Below, in pieces: positions 11,396 through 22,973 of a stretch of DNA of 64,000 nt. This DNA is from Spirodela intermedia (taxonomy: Eukaryota; Streptophyta; Magnoliopsida; Alismatales; Araceae). Where the stretch lies: the NCBI GenBank assembly GCA_902729315.2, contig LR746273.1, forward strand, positions 3,325,001 through 3,389,000. Reading direction: 5' to 3'. Below the pieces are notes generated by a model. That model did no database searches. It saw only the letters and a list, made by a program, of their open reading frames with translations, and had not been told where the DNA came from. The position numbers and the translations under genes are program-made. The stretch's first letter is position 1; each line of letters opens with the position of its first letter.

Positions 11396-12980
11396 TATAG
11401 AAGAGAACTTAATTTTGATGATTTTTGGACATTAACTTGATTATCTTCAAATTGATGATATTTGATGTGACTTGAAAATATGATTGATGTGATAAATATA
11501 TTAATGTTTAAACTGCTTGAATAATGATCTGAGGTCTGGATTATATGACCAAAATTCTATCATAGATATTTTTTAGATGAATTAGGTATAATGACAATAA
11601 AAAGTCTATGCAAGGTAAAAATGTAATCATCTCACATGTAGGTATTAATATTTAAATTTTTATATCAAATGGCTTCAACAAATGTGCCAAATCGATCGGG
11701 TACGATGAGGGGATGGCATTCTATATGATGACTAACAACATGTGCCAGAGCCCCTCGAGAAGTTCTAGAGATTTCTTCTTTAAACAAGAAATCATAAGAG
11801 ATAAATTTTGGAGAAAATTATAAAGGGGTTGATTTCATATTAATTTTACAGGATTATTGACCTCATATATTCATGTAGGGGTAGAATGGTCCAACAACAT
11901 GACCTCTTATACTAAAGTAATTTTTATCTTAGAAAATATGCAAGTATAGTGTGCAACCACTAAATGGAGAGCTGATTAAAAGAGGAATATAGTGCTGAAA
12001 ACCGTTCCAAAATATTCGAGGTATCAAGAGAGTTATAAAATTTTTACTCTTTATGATTACTATTTTATGTATTTTTAAGGATCTGTGCTCAGCTTGTTAA
12101 GGTTCATTTTAGCTCAACCGTTTGACTCGATAAGGGCTAAAAGGGAACAGTCCAACCTACCTATAAATAAGGTAGTTTGCTCAAAATTAGGGTAACAAAG
12201 AAGAGCACAATTTCAAGGTGACAGCTACTGCATCAACAATAATTTTTTCCTCTATGTCAACTCATTTCAAGTCTCCAAGAATCAAGGGTGAGATTGATTA
12301 CTTCAAGGGAGTTGTGGACATCTCTTCAACTCTCAAGACCTTCATCCTTCAGCCCAGCATTAACAAACACCTTCAACAACTCTTGGTGGACAAAAAAGAA
12401 GATTTAAAGGCTGTAGTAAAATCGTTTCATATTATTTATTGTTTATACCTCAGTTTATGCTATGTGGACTGGTTGAGACACCTGTGGTGTGCCATTAACA
12501 TAGTCACACTGAGTATTGTATGTCGACAAGTTGAGACACATGTGGTGTGTTGTCAACACAATCACACACTCTGTTGAAGCTCCTGTGGTGTGCTTACAAT
12601 GAGGAGACCTAGGGACCTAGGAACTCTAGGGTTAGAGTTATAGGTTGGTTGGCCTTAGGCTTGTGCAGCTTATAAATGTAAAGGGTTCTTGATTCCCTTG
12701 AAATCAAAGGTGTATTCTAAGGCTAGAATAGTGAAATCAAGGTGGAGTCCTCAAAAGTGGATGTAGGTTAGAGTTGACCAAACCACTCTAAAATCTAGAG
12801 TGAACTATCCTTTGTTGCTTTATTTTATATTTATATTTACATATTAATATAGAGACATAAATGAGATATGAATAGACAAAGAAAATAAAATAAAAATTAT
12901 TATACTTAGTAAGAAGAAAAATTAAAAATTCTATTCACCCCCTCCCCTTCTTGAATTATCTAGCCATCTAGGGACCAATA
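11369..12980 (+). repeat. Putative LTR-like region with short internal tandem repeats
   Basis: The segment may start at TGTTAGGTG (11,369) and end at GGGACCAATA (about 12,980). Its 3' part contains a TTCTATTCACCCCCTCC stretch, a sequence style common near the 3' end of plant copia LTRs. Within it, 12,473-12,590 holds about three degenerate copies of a 50-60 bp unit with the core CTGTGGTGTG. A 119-codon open stretch at 12218-12577 is not recognisable. Boundaries are inferred. Confidence 0.35.
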
Positions 12981-13726
12981 GTAACCTTTGGTCATCTAGT
13001 GAACCTTACCTATTCTTGATGCCAAAGAAGATATCCATCAATGGGGGAGAGCATATGATCTCTTAAACACCCCTCCCAACTCTAGGGTTCATTAGAACCC
13101 AACTACACTTGCTATTGTTGATCTCCAACTTTTTTATTTTTTATTTTTATGTTTTTGTTGCCCTCTCTTGTTCAGATTCAAAGTCTTAATATGATTCAAC
13201 ATCAAAAATATTTAATTAAACAAAAAAAAACTTCATCTTTAATTAAGTAAGATGAAAATCATACTGTCCGCTTCTCACGATAAATCTACTCTATAGTCTA
13301 CAATAACATCTATGGCTTCAACATGAACTACATCAAGAAACAAGCTATGATGAAGCCCCTTGTTGATATTCTGGACCATAAGCAAATAGTCACAAATTGC
13401 CACCAGTCAAAGGTGATACTATTTTCTTAGACTTTTACCATGAATGTCATTTAAATTTCTATTCTTTTGAATAATTATTTACAAACGTAAATGATAAATA
13501 TATCAAAGATGGCTTCTCGAGATGCATATTTCACTGCCCCATTTAAGCTTGTGGCAAAATGTAACGACTTCCTTCATCCTTTTGAGGCATATTATTATGT
13601 TTCAATTATATAATGTCACAAATCAATAGGCTTCTCCACAAGTTCAATCTTCTTTTAATTGTCCTTACAATAAGTGGTCTTTTTTTTATAATCAATCTCA
13701 AATCCATAGAATGGTAGATAATAATT
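12981..13726. other. Unassigned intergenic DNA
   Basis: About 750 bases between the LTR-like region and repeat copy b. There is no supported gene and no recognised element. Confidence 0.4.
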
Positions 13727-15364
13727 CTTCATTATCATGAATTAATAATTAATTAATAATAGATTTTAATCTTAATTCATGATAAATAGATTTATGTTTA
13801 TGTTAAATTGAGAAAAAATGTTTTTAATTTATTTTGACTAATTATATGATTTTATGTGAATTTATATAATTTTTCTAATCATTATTTTAAGATAAAATAA
13901 AATAAAATAAAATATATATATAGAAAATGAGGGGGCTACTTGTTGGCTAGTTGGGCTTGTACACTAGTCGCACATGGATCAAAGGCACAACCATGTAGAA
14001 TCACAAGCTAACTCAAATGGCTAAAGATTGGTTGGGGCATGTGTGTGTCACTCTCCTCCCACATCACTGGTGGCCAACCAAGCATGGGGCAAGGAGTGGT
14101 TGTACACATGTATATGTGAGAGAGAGTATATTGAAGAGAAAAAGAAGTATCGATATATATGTGTCTCCAACATTAGAAAAACAGTCAATATGGGACTAAA
14201 CCTATGGCAACACTTGTTGGTAGGTTTTTAACTTTTTTATATTTAAAATACCCCTAACTTATAAGAAGGAAATGTTTCTATGACATCACTAGGTAAAGGT
14301 ATGTGAATAATTTACATTCTCTCTCTCCCATGATTGAGTCATTGGTGAGAATTCAATCCTACTAAAGCCAAAATTTATATTTTTATCTACTATATAACAC
14401 TAGTTAACAATCCAACTGTACAAAATTACTTGATCATCGACAAAAATTTCATCAATACTATTCACAAATCATTGTTAGCAACTAACAAAAGATTTCAAAT
14501 ACAAAAATCATAGATTTTTCAAGGAAGAAACCGTCATCAAGATGATTGATGAGCAGGCCGTCATCAAGAATAGGACAATCAATGAAGATGACTCACCACC
14601 TCCTTAGAAGAAAATTGAATATAATATGAGCCTCATCTCAATACGTAAAATTGAGAAACTCCTTAAGATGCAGCTTTATTTAGTTCATTTTTGCCCGATG
14701 ACAACCTTTCTCTAGAGAGACGAAAGCCACCAGATTTTTCCTTCATTATGTGATAGCCACTAGAGATGATTCATCAGCTCATTTTTTTATTTTTAAATTT
14801 CACAAAAAAATCTAGAGACATGAATGGACAATGAGAGCTTTTGATGTCATGAACATCATATGAAAATCCTTCCAAATAGTCGAAACTATGGTGATCATTG
14901 TCACATCAAAAATCTATATTTTATATTTTAAACTTAATCCTCATTTAAATTAGTGAGATTTTATGTGATTTCAAATTTTAAAACTCTTTTTATTTAATTA
15001 TAATTATTTTAATTTGTACATATCTTAATTTAATCAATTAAATTATTTGTAATCATTTATGCAAGAATCATTGAGTAGAACTCTATTTTCACCTGAATCA
15101 TGTTTATAGGGTGTTGGTGTCATCCTAACTCTGCACCTAAATTTCTCATGAATTTTTAAATAAATTTTCTCTTCATCATTTAGTCTAAAAATCATAAAAC
15201 ATTGTATTATTTGTGAAAAAAAATTTAAATTTTACTCAATATTATTTTACATTTCTATGATCGACATAAAAAAATATAATTTTTTCACCAAAAAATAGTA
15301 TTTTCTTGTTTTATAAATTTTTAATTTATGTGACTTATTATACAATAATTATGTCATATCAATA
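13727..15364 (+). repeat. Dispersed 1.7-kb repeat family, copy b
   Basis: Collinear with copy a from the terminal hairpin (arms 13732-13745 and 13772-13785) to the end near ATGTCATATCAAT. Both hairpin arms carry a matching change relative to copy a, so pairing is kept. There is no coding sense. Confidence 0.75.
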
Positions 15365-16900
15365 GGCAACTCATTTAGAAATTTTTCTAAAATAAACCTT
15401 TCAATATGATATTTATGAAAGTTATTAGATTCTTTTTATTATGCTTGGAAAAAACATCTACTTTAATTTTTTAGTTTTAAGTTACTATGTTACATGGATA
15501 CACACTTTTATACCTAAAGATTACACATTAGTTTACGCTCTGCTTTTGTTGAAACATTATTAAAGTGATTAAATTCAGTAAATATATTTCTTGAACTTAG
15601 ATGCAGTTTAGGCACATGGTTTTGGGTTTTTGCCATATTTTAAGGATTTTATAAAAACTTTGAATGTTGTGGAAGAGCATTAAAAAATCATATGCATATA
15701 GTCTTTGATTAATCCCTATCTATTTGACCTCCCTTGCCATACTTTAACATTATATTGGCAAGAAAATCATCTTGGTGGGCAAGCTGATTCTTTGGGTTCT
15801 CTTTATGTCTCTATTTAGGGCCAAGATATAAGGCCACCTATTAGAAGTAGACAATTGTCTAATTTAAGGATGTGCTGGCGATTTAGGAGGAGCCACTAGT
15901 TGAGAGCGTCATTGAGGAGCCCAATAAGAACCATGTGACTTTGAGATCATGCTCAAATACTCCCTTTTGGTCAGTGCTCTTAGGCATCCAGAACTCAATA
16001 TTAGAAAAAATGAGTTGATCTCTGGCACCTCTTTTTTTTATCTAGGTTCTCACTTCATCTACCTATGTTCCTCTAGGTATCTGGCAAAAGTCGGGAGGAG
16101 AGACAAGAGTGCTGCCATTAGTTGGGTATTTGCCCTCATTAGTATTATAATCATTGGTAGTTTATTTACATTCAGAGGTGTTCCTCCTAAGATTGTACTT
16201 GCTTTATTCATCTTACTTTGATCATCCCTACTTGCATGTTTTATTAATTTCTCACTCTATTTTCTTCCTCAGAATGTGATATTAATGCTAAGCTGGCAGC
16301 ATTGTGTTTTGTTGATACCTCTTATTCGGAAGCCACCTGGGTGTGCATGTATCATTTCCTCATCAAAGTAGAAAAATAGAGGAAATTTGTATTTTTTATC
16401 TAAGTATTTAATTCTTGTAGAATCAAAATCCATTGTGGCACCTTTACATAGTTTCTCATTCAGGTGGGATCCACATGATCCACTTGAATATTGATTATGG
16501 GTACCTTGAGTATTTATTGGTTTAGAGGACTGTGGCAGGTCCCTTTCTTAGGATTCTAGAGGCTTGTGTCACATAGGTGAAGAGGCGTGACAGCTTGGCA
16601 CAACCATGTTGGCTGCCACATTCTAGTTTTTTCTTGCTTTGTCTGGCTCATTTAATTTGCACATTCAAATAATTGGTAAATTTATTAATGAATGTCCATC
16701 ATGGATTAAATTCAAGGAAAGAGTGTTTTATTTTTAATCTAAATGCTCCTCATCACAACTTATCTCAAGTGATATTTTTGGTAATGCTAATGAACTTAAG
16801 CATCCAAGAATTTGAGGCAAAATGCATGGTATTCCATTTCTACATAGGGAGCATGTTTCCATTTTATAATTGATGCAAATGGTTTAATGATTTGTCATTA
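15365..16900. other. Unassigned intergenic DNA with one unrecognised ORF
   Basis: An open stretch at 15949-16221 (90 codons, plus strand) has a hydrophobic C-terminal half, but I do not recognise it and see no splice partners. The remainder is A/T-rich and without a supported feature. It is likely old repeat DNA. Confidence 0.35.
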
Positions 16901-16901
16901 A

Positions 16902-17158
16902 TAAGTCTTCATAATCATGAGTTAATAATTAAGTAATAATATATTTTAAGTTTTAACTCATTATAAATAGATTTACATTCGTGTTAAATTGCAAAAAGTA
17001 GTTTTTAGTTGATTAATGTGATTTTTTGGGCTAATTATGTGATTTTATGTTAATTTTTATAATTTATATAATTATATTTCTAAGATAAAATAAATAAAAA
17101 TAAAAATATAGAAAAATGAGAGACCCAACCAACCAGACACATAGGCCATACACGAATA
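16902..17158 (+). repeat. Dispersed 1.7-kb repeat family, truncated copy c
   Basis: This matches the first 250 or so bases of copies a and b: the hairpin, the A/T-rich tract and the start of the GC-richer segment. The similarity then stops. It is a 5' fragment only. Confidence 0.7.
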
Positions 17159-18600
17159 GATGTCTTAGGAAATTTTTCATAAAATTGATAATCATAGTTT
17201 AAAATAAGCTAACATTTTATATTTAATCATTAACAATATGTTTTTGAAGTTTTTAATGAAAAATGGCATTTGGAAAATGCGATATCTTCTCCCCACCATC
17301 CACATATCCTTAATGTGAGAAACAAAATCTATTGCAGCCTCAAGTACAGCATCCATATATCATTAACTTGTAGAGGTGATTGTTCCTATTATTAGTCAAA
17401 ATTGCTAATCTTGATTATGATTTCTCTACCAGGTCATGTGTAAGATGCATGGAACTAGTTTTTCCTCACTCCTGTTCATGAAAGTTTTCATCAAGTGTAT
17501 AGAGCTCAAGACGCAATCAGGGAATTGTGAACTCTATTTTTTCATGTATAATTATTCATGTAGATGGCACTATATGGTAAAAGATACTCATCATGTTGAA
17601 ACATTTTGACTCAATTTCAAATCATTTAGTTTTGAAATAATCTATATATGATAACATGATAATCTATACTTTACATATTTTTATACATAAAGAGCTTGTT
17701 ATATTATGTTGTCTTCAATGGAAATATTTGTTTAAAATATTATTATTTTGTCAATAGTTTTCTACTTATTCATGCATATTTTTATGAGTTATATGGTTTA
17801 TTGACATATACTATATAAACTACAAGAAATATTTGAATATGCTTATTCTTTAACTGTGTTAGGCAATAAACCTAAAATTTGGCAAATGAGTTTTATTATT
17901 TTGCTCAATTTTATAGAAAATGGACATGTAGAAAATTATTATTTTGTAAAAGTTTCAACATTAGGCAATATACAAGCAGATAATAACTTTATCATTCCTT
18001 TGTATTCTCAATATAAGACAAAAGAGAAAAAACAAAGTCATCAAAAATAATAATTTAAAGGAATAATATTTTTTTTCTTGATATAATGACCTCCTCGCAA
18101 GTTCAGATTTGATATATGTCAGTCTACATCTTTCAAATGAGCTGTAGAATTATTAAAAAAATCAATAATCATGTTTTTTTTTGGCAATACTTATTTCTAT
18201 GCATAGAAAAGAAAGGAAACGTATCTTATGCATATGCAGTAAAACATTAAAAATAATCGGTTACATGGATTTTCAACTAAAGATTTCTTTCTCATTAGCT
18301 ATTCAATGGTTCATGGCAAAGATAGTTTTGAGACCATTAGGAACCAAAATGTGCACTTTACGATATAAATCTGAAATTTAAAAATTATTACACAATGAAA
18401 ATATACTTTATATATAATATTATAAGTATATAATGCGAAGATACCCAGATGAATCTTCTGGAAATTTCCTCGTCCAATAGGAGCGAAGGAGAGGAAGTCT
18501 CCAGAAGCCTAAGGGACGATGCTTTTGCGAACCGGCTCGGTCCTCCTCCCGGTTTAGAAATGAACCGTCCTTAAACTGTTCCACAATATTTAATGTAACC
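17159..18600. other. A/T-rich intergenic DNA upstream of CPN10
   Basis: No gene or element is supported. The composition changes from A/T-rich to mixed at about 18,430, marking the gene-proximal region. A weak TATTTAA-like box at 18587-18593, about 100 bases before the CPN10 start codon, is a possible promoter element. Confidence 0.4.
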
Positions 18601-18696
18601 CGCCCCACCGAGGCCTCTCGGAAGAGAAAGAGAGACTAGAGTGAGTAGCTCCTTTCTCTAGAACCTTTCACCTTATCTCTGCGCAGACCTACTGCC

Positions 18697-21630
18697 ATGG
18701 CGGCCTCCACTTCCCTGCTGACAGTTTCCAAGGCCTTCATCGAATCCCCGCCAGTGCGGTCGTTCCCTTCTCCAGCTTTTTCTCTCCGGTTTGGCTCTTC
18801 CCAACGCTGTCTGTCTGTTTCCTCGCGGAAGAGTGCCGCCCTCGGTGTATCGGCCGTGGCCAAGAAGTGGGAGCCGGCTAAGGTTTGCGCCCGGTTTCCT
18901 GCATTCTGTTGTTTTTTGTCCCTTTTTTTTTCTTCTCTTTTCTGTAATACCTCGGTCGTTTGCTCGGTTTGCAGGTAGTTCCGCAGGCTGACAGGGTCCT
19001 CATACGTCTCGAGGAGTTGGCTCAGGTCTGGTATCTATGTCCTATGTCAAATCCCGACCACGCTCTCCTCTCTATTCAGTATTTTGGGGTCTCATTGATT
19101 GATTTTTTTTTTATAAGTGTTTAGCAATTATGTACGTTGTATTTAGAATGGCTTGTTTCATTACTTCTGAGAAGGAACAAATGCAATACGTGATACCAAA
19201 TTAGGAGATTGATGCTAAATTTCATATGGCTATCTACGGGTAGTATCGTCTTTGGTATTTCATGTGGAGAGGTAGTCTGGAAAATATAGATTTCATTGAC
19301 AATGTTATTCTGTCAGATTTCTGTATAAGAATTCAGTCAAATGTAAATGAAAAACTGAAAGAGTTTCTCGTCCCGCATGCCTTACTTATGTTAAACGCTT
19401 GCTTTTTTGTGGTAATTCTTATTCAGAGTCAACCAACCTTGTGCTAGGTGATTCACGGCCAGGGAATAAATAATGAGGTTGTGAATTAACGTTCACAGGA
19501 TATATCATTTAGAACAAGAACAAATATTTTAGATAATGTGGGCCGTCTGCTGTGATACCCTTGGGAATTTGGATCATAGAATCTATATTCCGTACTATGA
19601 TATTAAAGTGTGATACAGGTTTACTTTACTGTCTTATTTGTCGAGTGATTTTTCCCTATCATCAATCCGCTGCCATCTCTCTCGTTCTGTGAAGAAACGC
19701 AGCTTGGTTTTGTGAACATGGGCATGTACTTTCAAATTAGATCTTGGTCATGCAAGTTTCATCATAATCATGAAAATTTTCAATCAAACGGTGCCCAAAA
19801 GAAATCTATTCCTTCCCTATCATCTACTGACAGTCATCTCTCTCATTCTGCTGAAGAAACATAGATTGGCTTTGTGAACATGATCAGTTTTAATTGGATC
19901 ATGGTCATGCATATGTCATCGTAATCATAAAGAATTTCAGTCAAAAGCTGCGCAATCGAAATCTATCCCAGTGGTTAACGCAGAATATGCTGGTTACCAG
20001 TGGGTTTTTTTTGTGTTTTTTTATCGCATCGCTGAATTTTATGCGATTTAGGGGAAGCTATGCGAAAGAGTTTAGACAAAGAATAAGAAACCTATCTCAG
20101 TCACAAAACTTTTGTTGGTGAATACTAGAACACAGTGATATGGGAAGGTTATGGGTTGGTAGCACTGAATAGTAACTGATGTCTTGCTTAACACGCAAAT
20201 TAAACTGGTGAAATCTTATACTCCTGGGTTTTGATGAGGGCAAATAGAGGTGTTTACTTGAATATAAGCATACTCTGGAACCTCATATGTTCATTGAAAC
20301 TCGCGTCAAAGATAGAGTATAGTATTTCATAAAGGACTATTTAATCCCCACCATGTTTGAGATAAAAGTTTATGCTTGAACACTTTTCAGCGGTTGATGG
20401 ATTCAGTTTTTTCGGTGCTTTTAAACATGTAACCTGAATTTATACTTTAATTTTTACTTTGGGATAAAAGTTATACTTGAATTTGTGCTCGCTGAGGTTC
20501 TAGTTGTTCTTACTTTAGAAATACCTTTTTTATTTTCACTGTGCAGACATCTGCCGGAGGAGTTTTGTTGCCGAAATCTGCAGTCAAGTTTGAACGATAT
20601 TTAGTTGGCGAGGTGAGCATGTAGTGGAGATTCACTCTGGTTGGAGTTGTACCCTTTATTCTGCGTATCTGTGGGTTTCTTATGGTTTTCTTCCTTTTTC
20701 AACAGGTTCTCGCTGTGGGTTCTGATGTGGGCGAAGTTGAATCTGGAAAAAAGGTACTGACATATCACCCAATATAACGTGAATTTCAGCATACTCTAAA
20801 TGTTAATTTATCTTTCTCATATGATCCTTCTTGATTCGGCAAGCCAAACTCTCTCTCCCTGATCAAGAGTATTAGATAATTTTTCGTCATTATTTTTGGA
20901 GATTTTTTTTCTGCCCATCAATTGCTCATCACTTTATTATAATTTGCATGCAATTTTTATATGCTATTTTTCAAGGAGTAGAGCAGATTCTTAAACCTCA
21001 ATTAATGTTAAATCCCCGATTAATTTGGGCATAAAATGCATTCTTTCTCTATTCATATATCTGAAGCTGGTTTTATTGAACCAAGACGGCGACATGTTCG
21101 AAGCAATAGTCACCATATGGGCCAGCACCTGATTTTTATTCAATTTGCTGATATACTTGTATGCCCGCCAACTGATGTCTCTTCTCATCCATGGCGCAGG
21201 TCCTCTTTTCAGACATAAACGCTTATGAGGTGAGCAGACAAATCCCCAATTCAGTACATTTTTAATGCTTTTTCGATACAGAACTAATACTCAGACCACC
21301 ATATGAATGATCCAAACATACGTTGGCACACCACACCATTTTCTTCAACAGCCAATACGGACTCTTCTGTATTAAAATGACTATGTAAATTCTCTATTGG
21401 GTGACTGATTCGCTCTATTGTTGGACTAGAACTATGGATTAGCTGAGAAGGGCTCAGTAGATTCACTCATCAACCCATTAAGTGAGATGAATCAAGTAAA
21501 AATGATATTGGATGGACGATACTGATTCCCTTGCTAATGGTTTTGAAATCTGGCTGTGTAGGTGGATCTTGGGTCAGAGGGGAGACACTGCTTCTGCAAG
21601 GCGGCTGACCTGTTGGCAGTGGTCGAGTAG
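18697..21630 (+). CDS. CPN10: Chloroplast 10-kDa co-chaperonin (GroES-like CPN10)
   Basis: Six exons: 18697-18882, 18975-19025, 20547-20612, 20706-20753, 21200-21229, 21562-21630 (TAG). All five introns are GT-AG and all are phase 0. The product is 149 aa. Residues 1 to about 50 are Ser-rich, with Arg/Lys and almost no acid, as in a chloroplast transit peptide. The single GroES domain follows: VVPQADRVLIRLEE at residues 63-76, the mobile-loop motif TSAGGVLLPKSA at 80-91, an ERYLVGEVLAVG block, and an ending rich in GroES-like residues. Co-chaperonins of this type cap the chloroplast Cpn60 folding chamber. The single domain separates it from the double-domain Cpn20, and the N-terminal extension separates it from mitochondrial Cpn10. 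The start is the first ATG, in a favourable GCCATGGCG context. Confidence 0.95.
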
Positions 21631-22780
21631 GCGGCACTGCGATGGCCACCGAAAATTGACTATTTTTGGTCTCTCTCTCTCTCTATCTCTCCCTCCTTTT
21701 GGTAGGATTCCTCCCGAGTGTCAGCAAATTGTGGAATTCCAATGTACTCTTTTGTTTGAACGGAGATACTACAACTTGGTAGAAAAACCATTCTGAGATT
21801 TCACGGGGATCCAGCTGCAAAATTCCCTGAAGACATTGTTCCCGAGCTCCTCCTGGAGGCCCTTCTTGCTGGTGGGAAGTCGCAGCAAATTCGAAGTGGC
21901 AGTATGTTTTTTCGTCATTGTCGATCTTTTTCAGTGGCTCAAACAAAATTTCCCCCCCAAGGGGGAGTCTCGGGTTCGTTCGGTCACCTATTGTGTAGCT
22001 TTCACAAGCTCCTCCCCGATGCCCTCTTACTGGCGGGAGGTTGTGGCAAATTCTAGCTGAGTGTATGGTTTTTTCGTCATTGTAGTTCCTCTTAGGTGTT
22101 CAGACAAAATGCCCCCCTTCCCCCACCTCATCAAGGGAGCGTTTCGGCTTCGTCCGGTTATATGGACTAACTTTCACTGAGCGTCCATTCCTCGATGCTT
22201 CGCTCTCCGAAGGACCGTGTACCAATTAGCGTCCTCAAATCTCGACCGTCCGTTTAAATGTTCCTGGTTGTCCTCCTGACGTTGATTGGTCTTGTCATTG
22301 TGCCAGATGGACGGTCAGTACCACCCCGAGGGCCCACTCTCGTTTTACTCATCGAAGGTGGGTACTCTTCTGGTTCAGGAAATTTCCACATACAACCTTT
22401 TTCTATTTTCTCTTAGACTTGTGCCCACCCCCGCCCAAACACCTGAAGCAGAGAAATCCTGAAAAAGTAAATTATAATTTGTCTGGTGGCAAGTCTTAAG
22501 ATACGAGCTTTTCAAGGAGAAAATATTAAAAACCCCCGCTTCACTCGCTGCTGCGGAACCGTTTCAACGGTTTTGCCAGCTTTCACGCGTGCGTTCGATT
22601 TGGGTGGCCGTGGGGCCCACGTATTTTCTCACCAACCCCACCACCGTAGAAGGGCTACGATCTGCTGCAGCCAAAAGGGCGGGAAGATGGTGGTACTTCC
22701 GTATTCTTACTTAATTCAGAGGTGAAAATGTAACTTGGGTGCGTTTGCTGCTGAGTTGGACTCGTCGACACCCTGGGAGG
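21631..22780. other. CPN10 3' region and intergenic DNA with a tandem duplication
   Basis: This holds the 3' UTR of CPN10 and the upstream region of the next gene. It includes a diverged tandem duplication (21844-22178) and a GTGGGGCCCAC box near 22,610-22,620 that resembles a TCP-type GGNCC site. No open reading frame here is convincing. Confidence 0.5.
21844..22178 (+). repeat. Diverged tandem duplication, units of 162 and 173 bp
   Basis: Unit 1 (21844-22005) and unit 2 (22006-22178) share in the same order a GCTCCTCC start, a GGGAGG/GGGAAG plus GCAAATTC block, a TTTTTTCGTCATTGT block, a CAAA/ACAAAAT plus C-run block, a GGTTCG/GGCTTCG block and a CTTTCAC end. Several small differences separate them. 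They lie between CPN10 and the next gene and could be a degraded promoter or transposon duplication. Confidence 0.75.
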
Positions 22781-22794
22781 AGTATATAATACTC
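22781..22794 (+). promoter_or_regulatory. Putative TATA box of the glycine-rich membrane protein gene
   Basis: AGTATATAATACTC includes TATATAA at 22783-22789. With the preceding G it forms a short palindrome. Downstream lies a plausible leader exon ending in AAG|GTAGTG at 22973. It is inferred to be the core promoter because no other TATA sequence lies between CPN10 and the first coding exon in a comparable context. Confidence 0.4.
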
Positions 22795-22814
22795 CCCAAT
22801 AAATTAAGGGAAGC

Positions 22815-22973
22815 ACCCATTTCATTGGAGGATGATCGACTGAAGGAGGTAGGAGACGGAGAGTGGCAGGCGGCGAGGGCCTCGGAATGTCCAGTGATCT
22901 CCGCTGCTTCGTCTTCGTCCTCCTCCGGCGCATCGCATCGCATCGCATCTCAGGGACCTTGGAGCGGGGGAAG
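22815..22973 (+). other. Putative 5' leader exon of the glycine-rich membrane protein gene
   Basis: A GC-rich stretch downstream of the TATA box ends in a good splice donor (AAG|GTAGTGG at 22973/22974). An ATG at 22887 opens 29 codons up to the donor, in phase 0, but the peptide does not look like a signal peptide and no matching in-frame acceptor was found upstream of the first certain coding exon. It is more likely untranslated or a uORF. The acceptor of this leader intron is not determined. Confidence 0.35.

Noticed and set aside
12218-12577. 119-codon open frame
   Set aside because: No recognisable domain. It overlaps degenerate tandem repeats in an LTR-like region.
22887-22973. Upstream ATG with 29 codons as the start of the glycine-rich protein
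   Set aside because: The peptide lacks a proper hydrophobic core and no in-frame acceptor in the right phase was found. It is kept as a possible leader or uORF.
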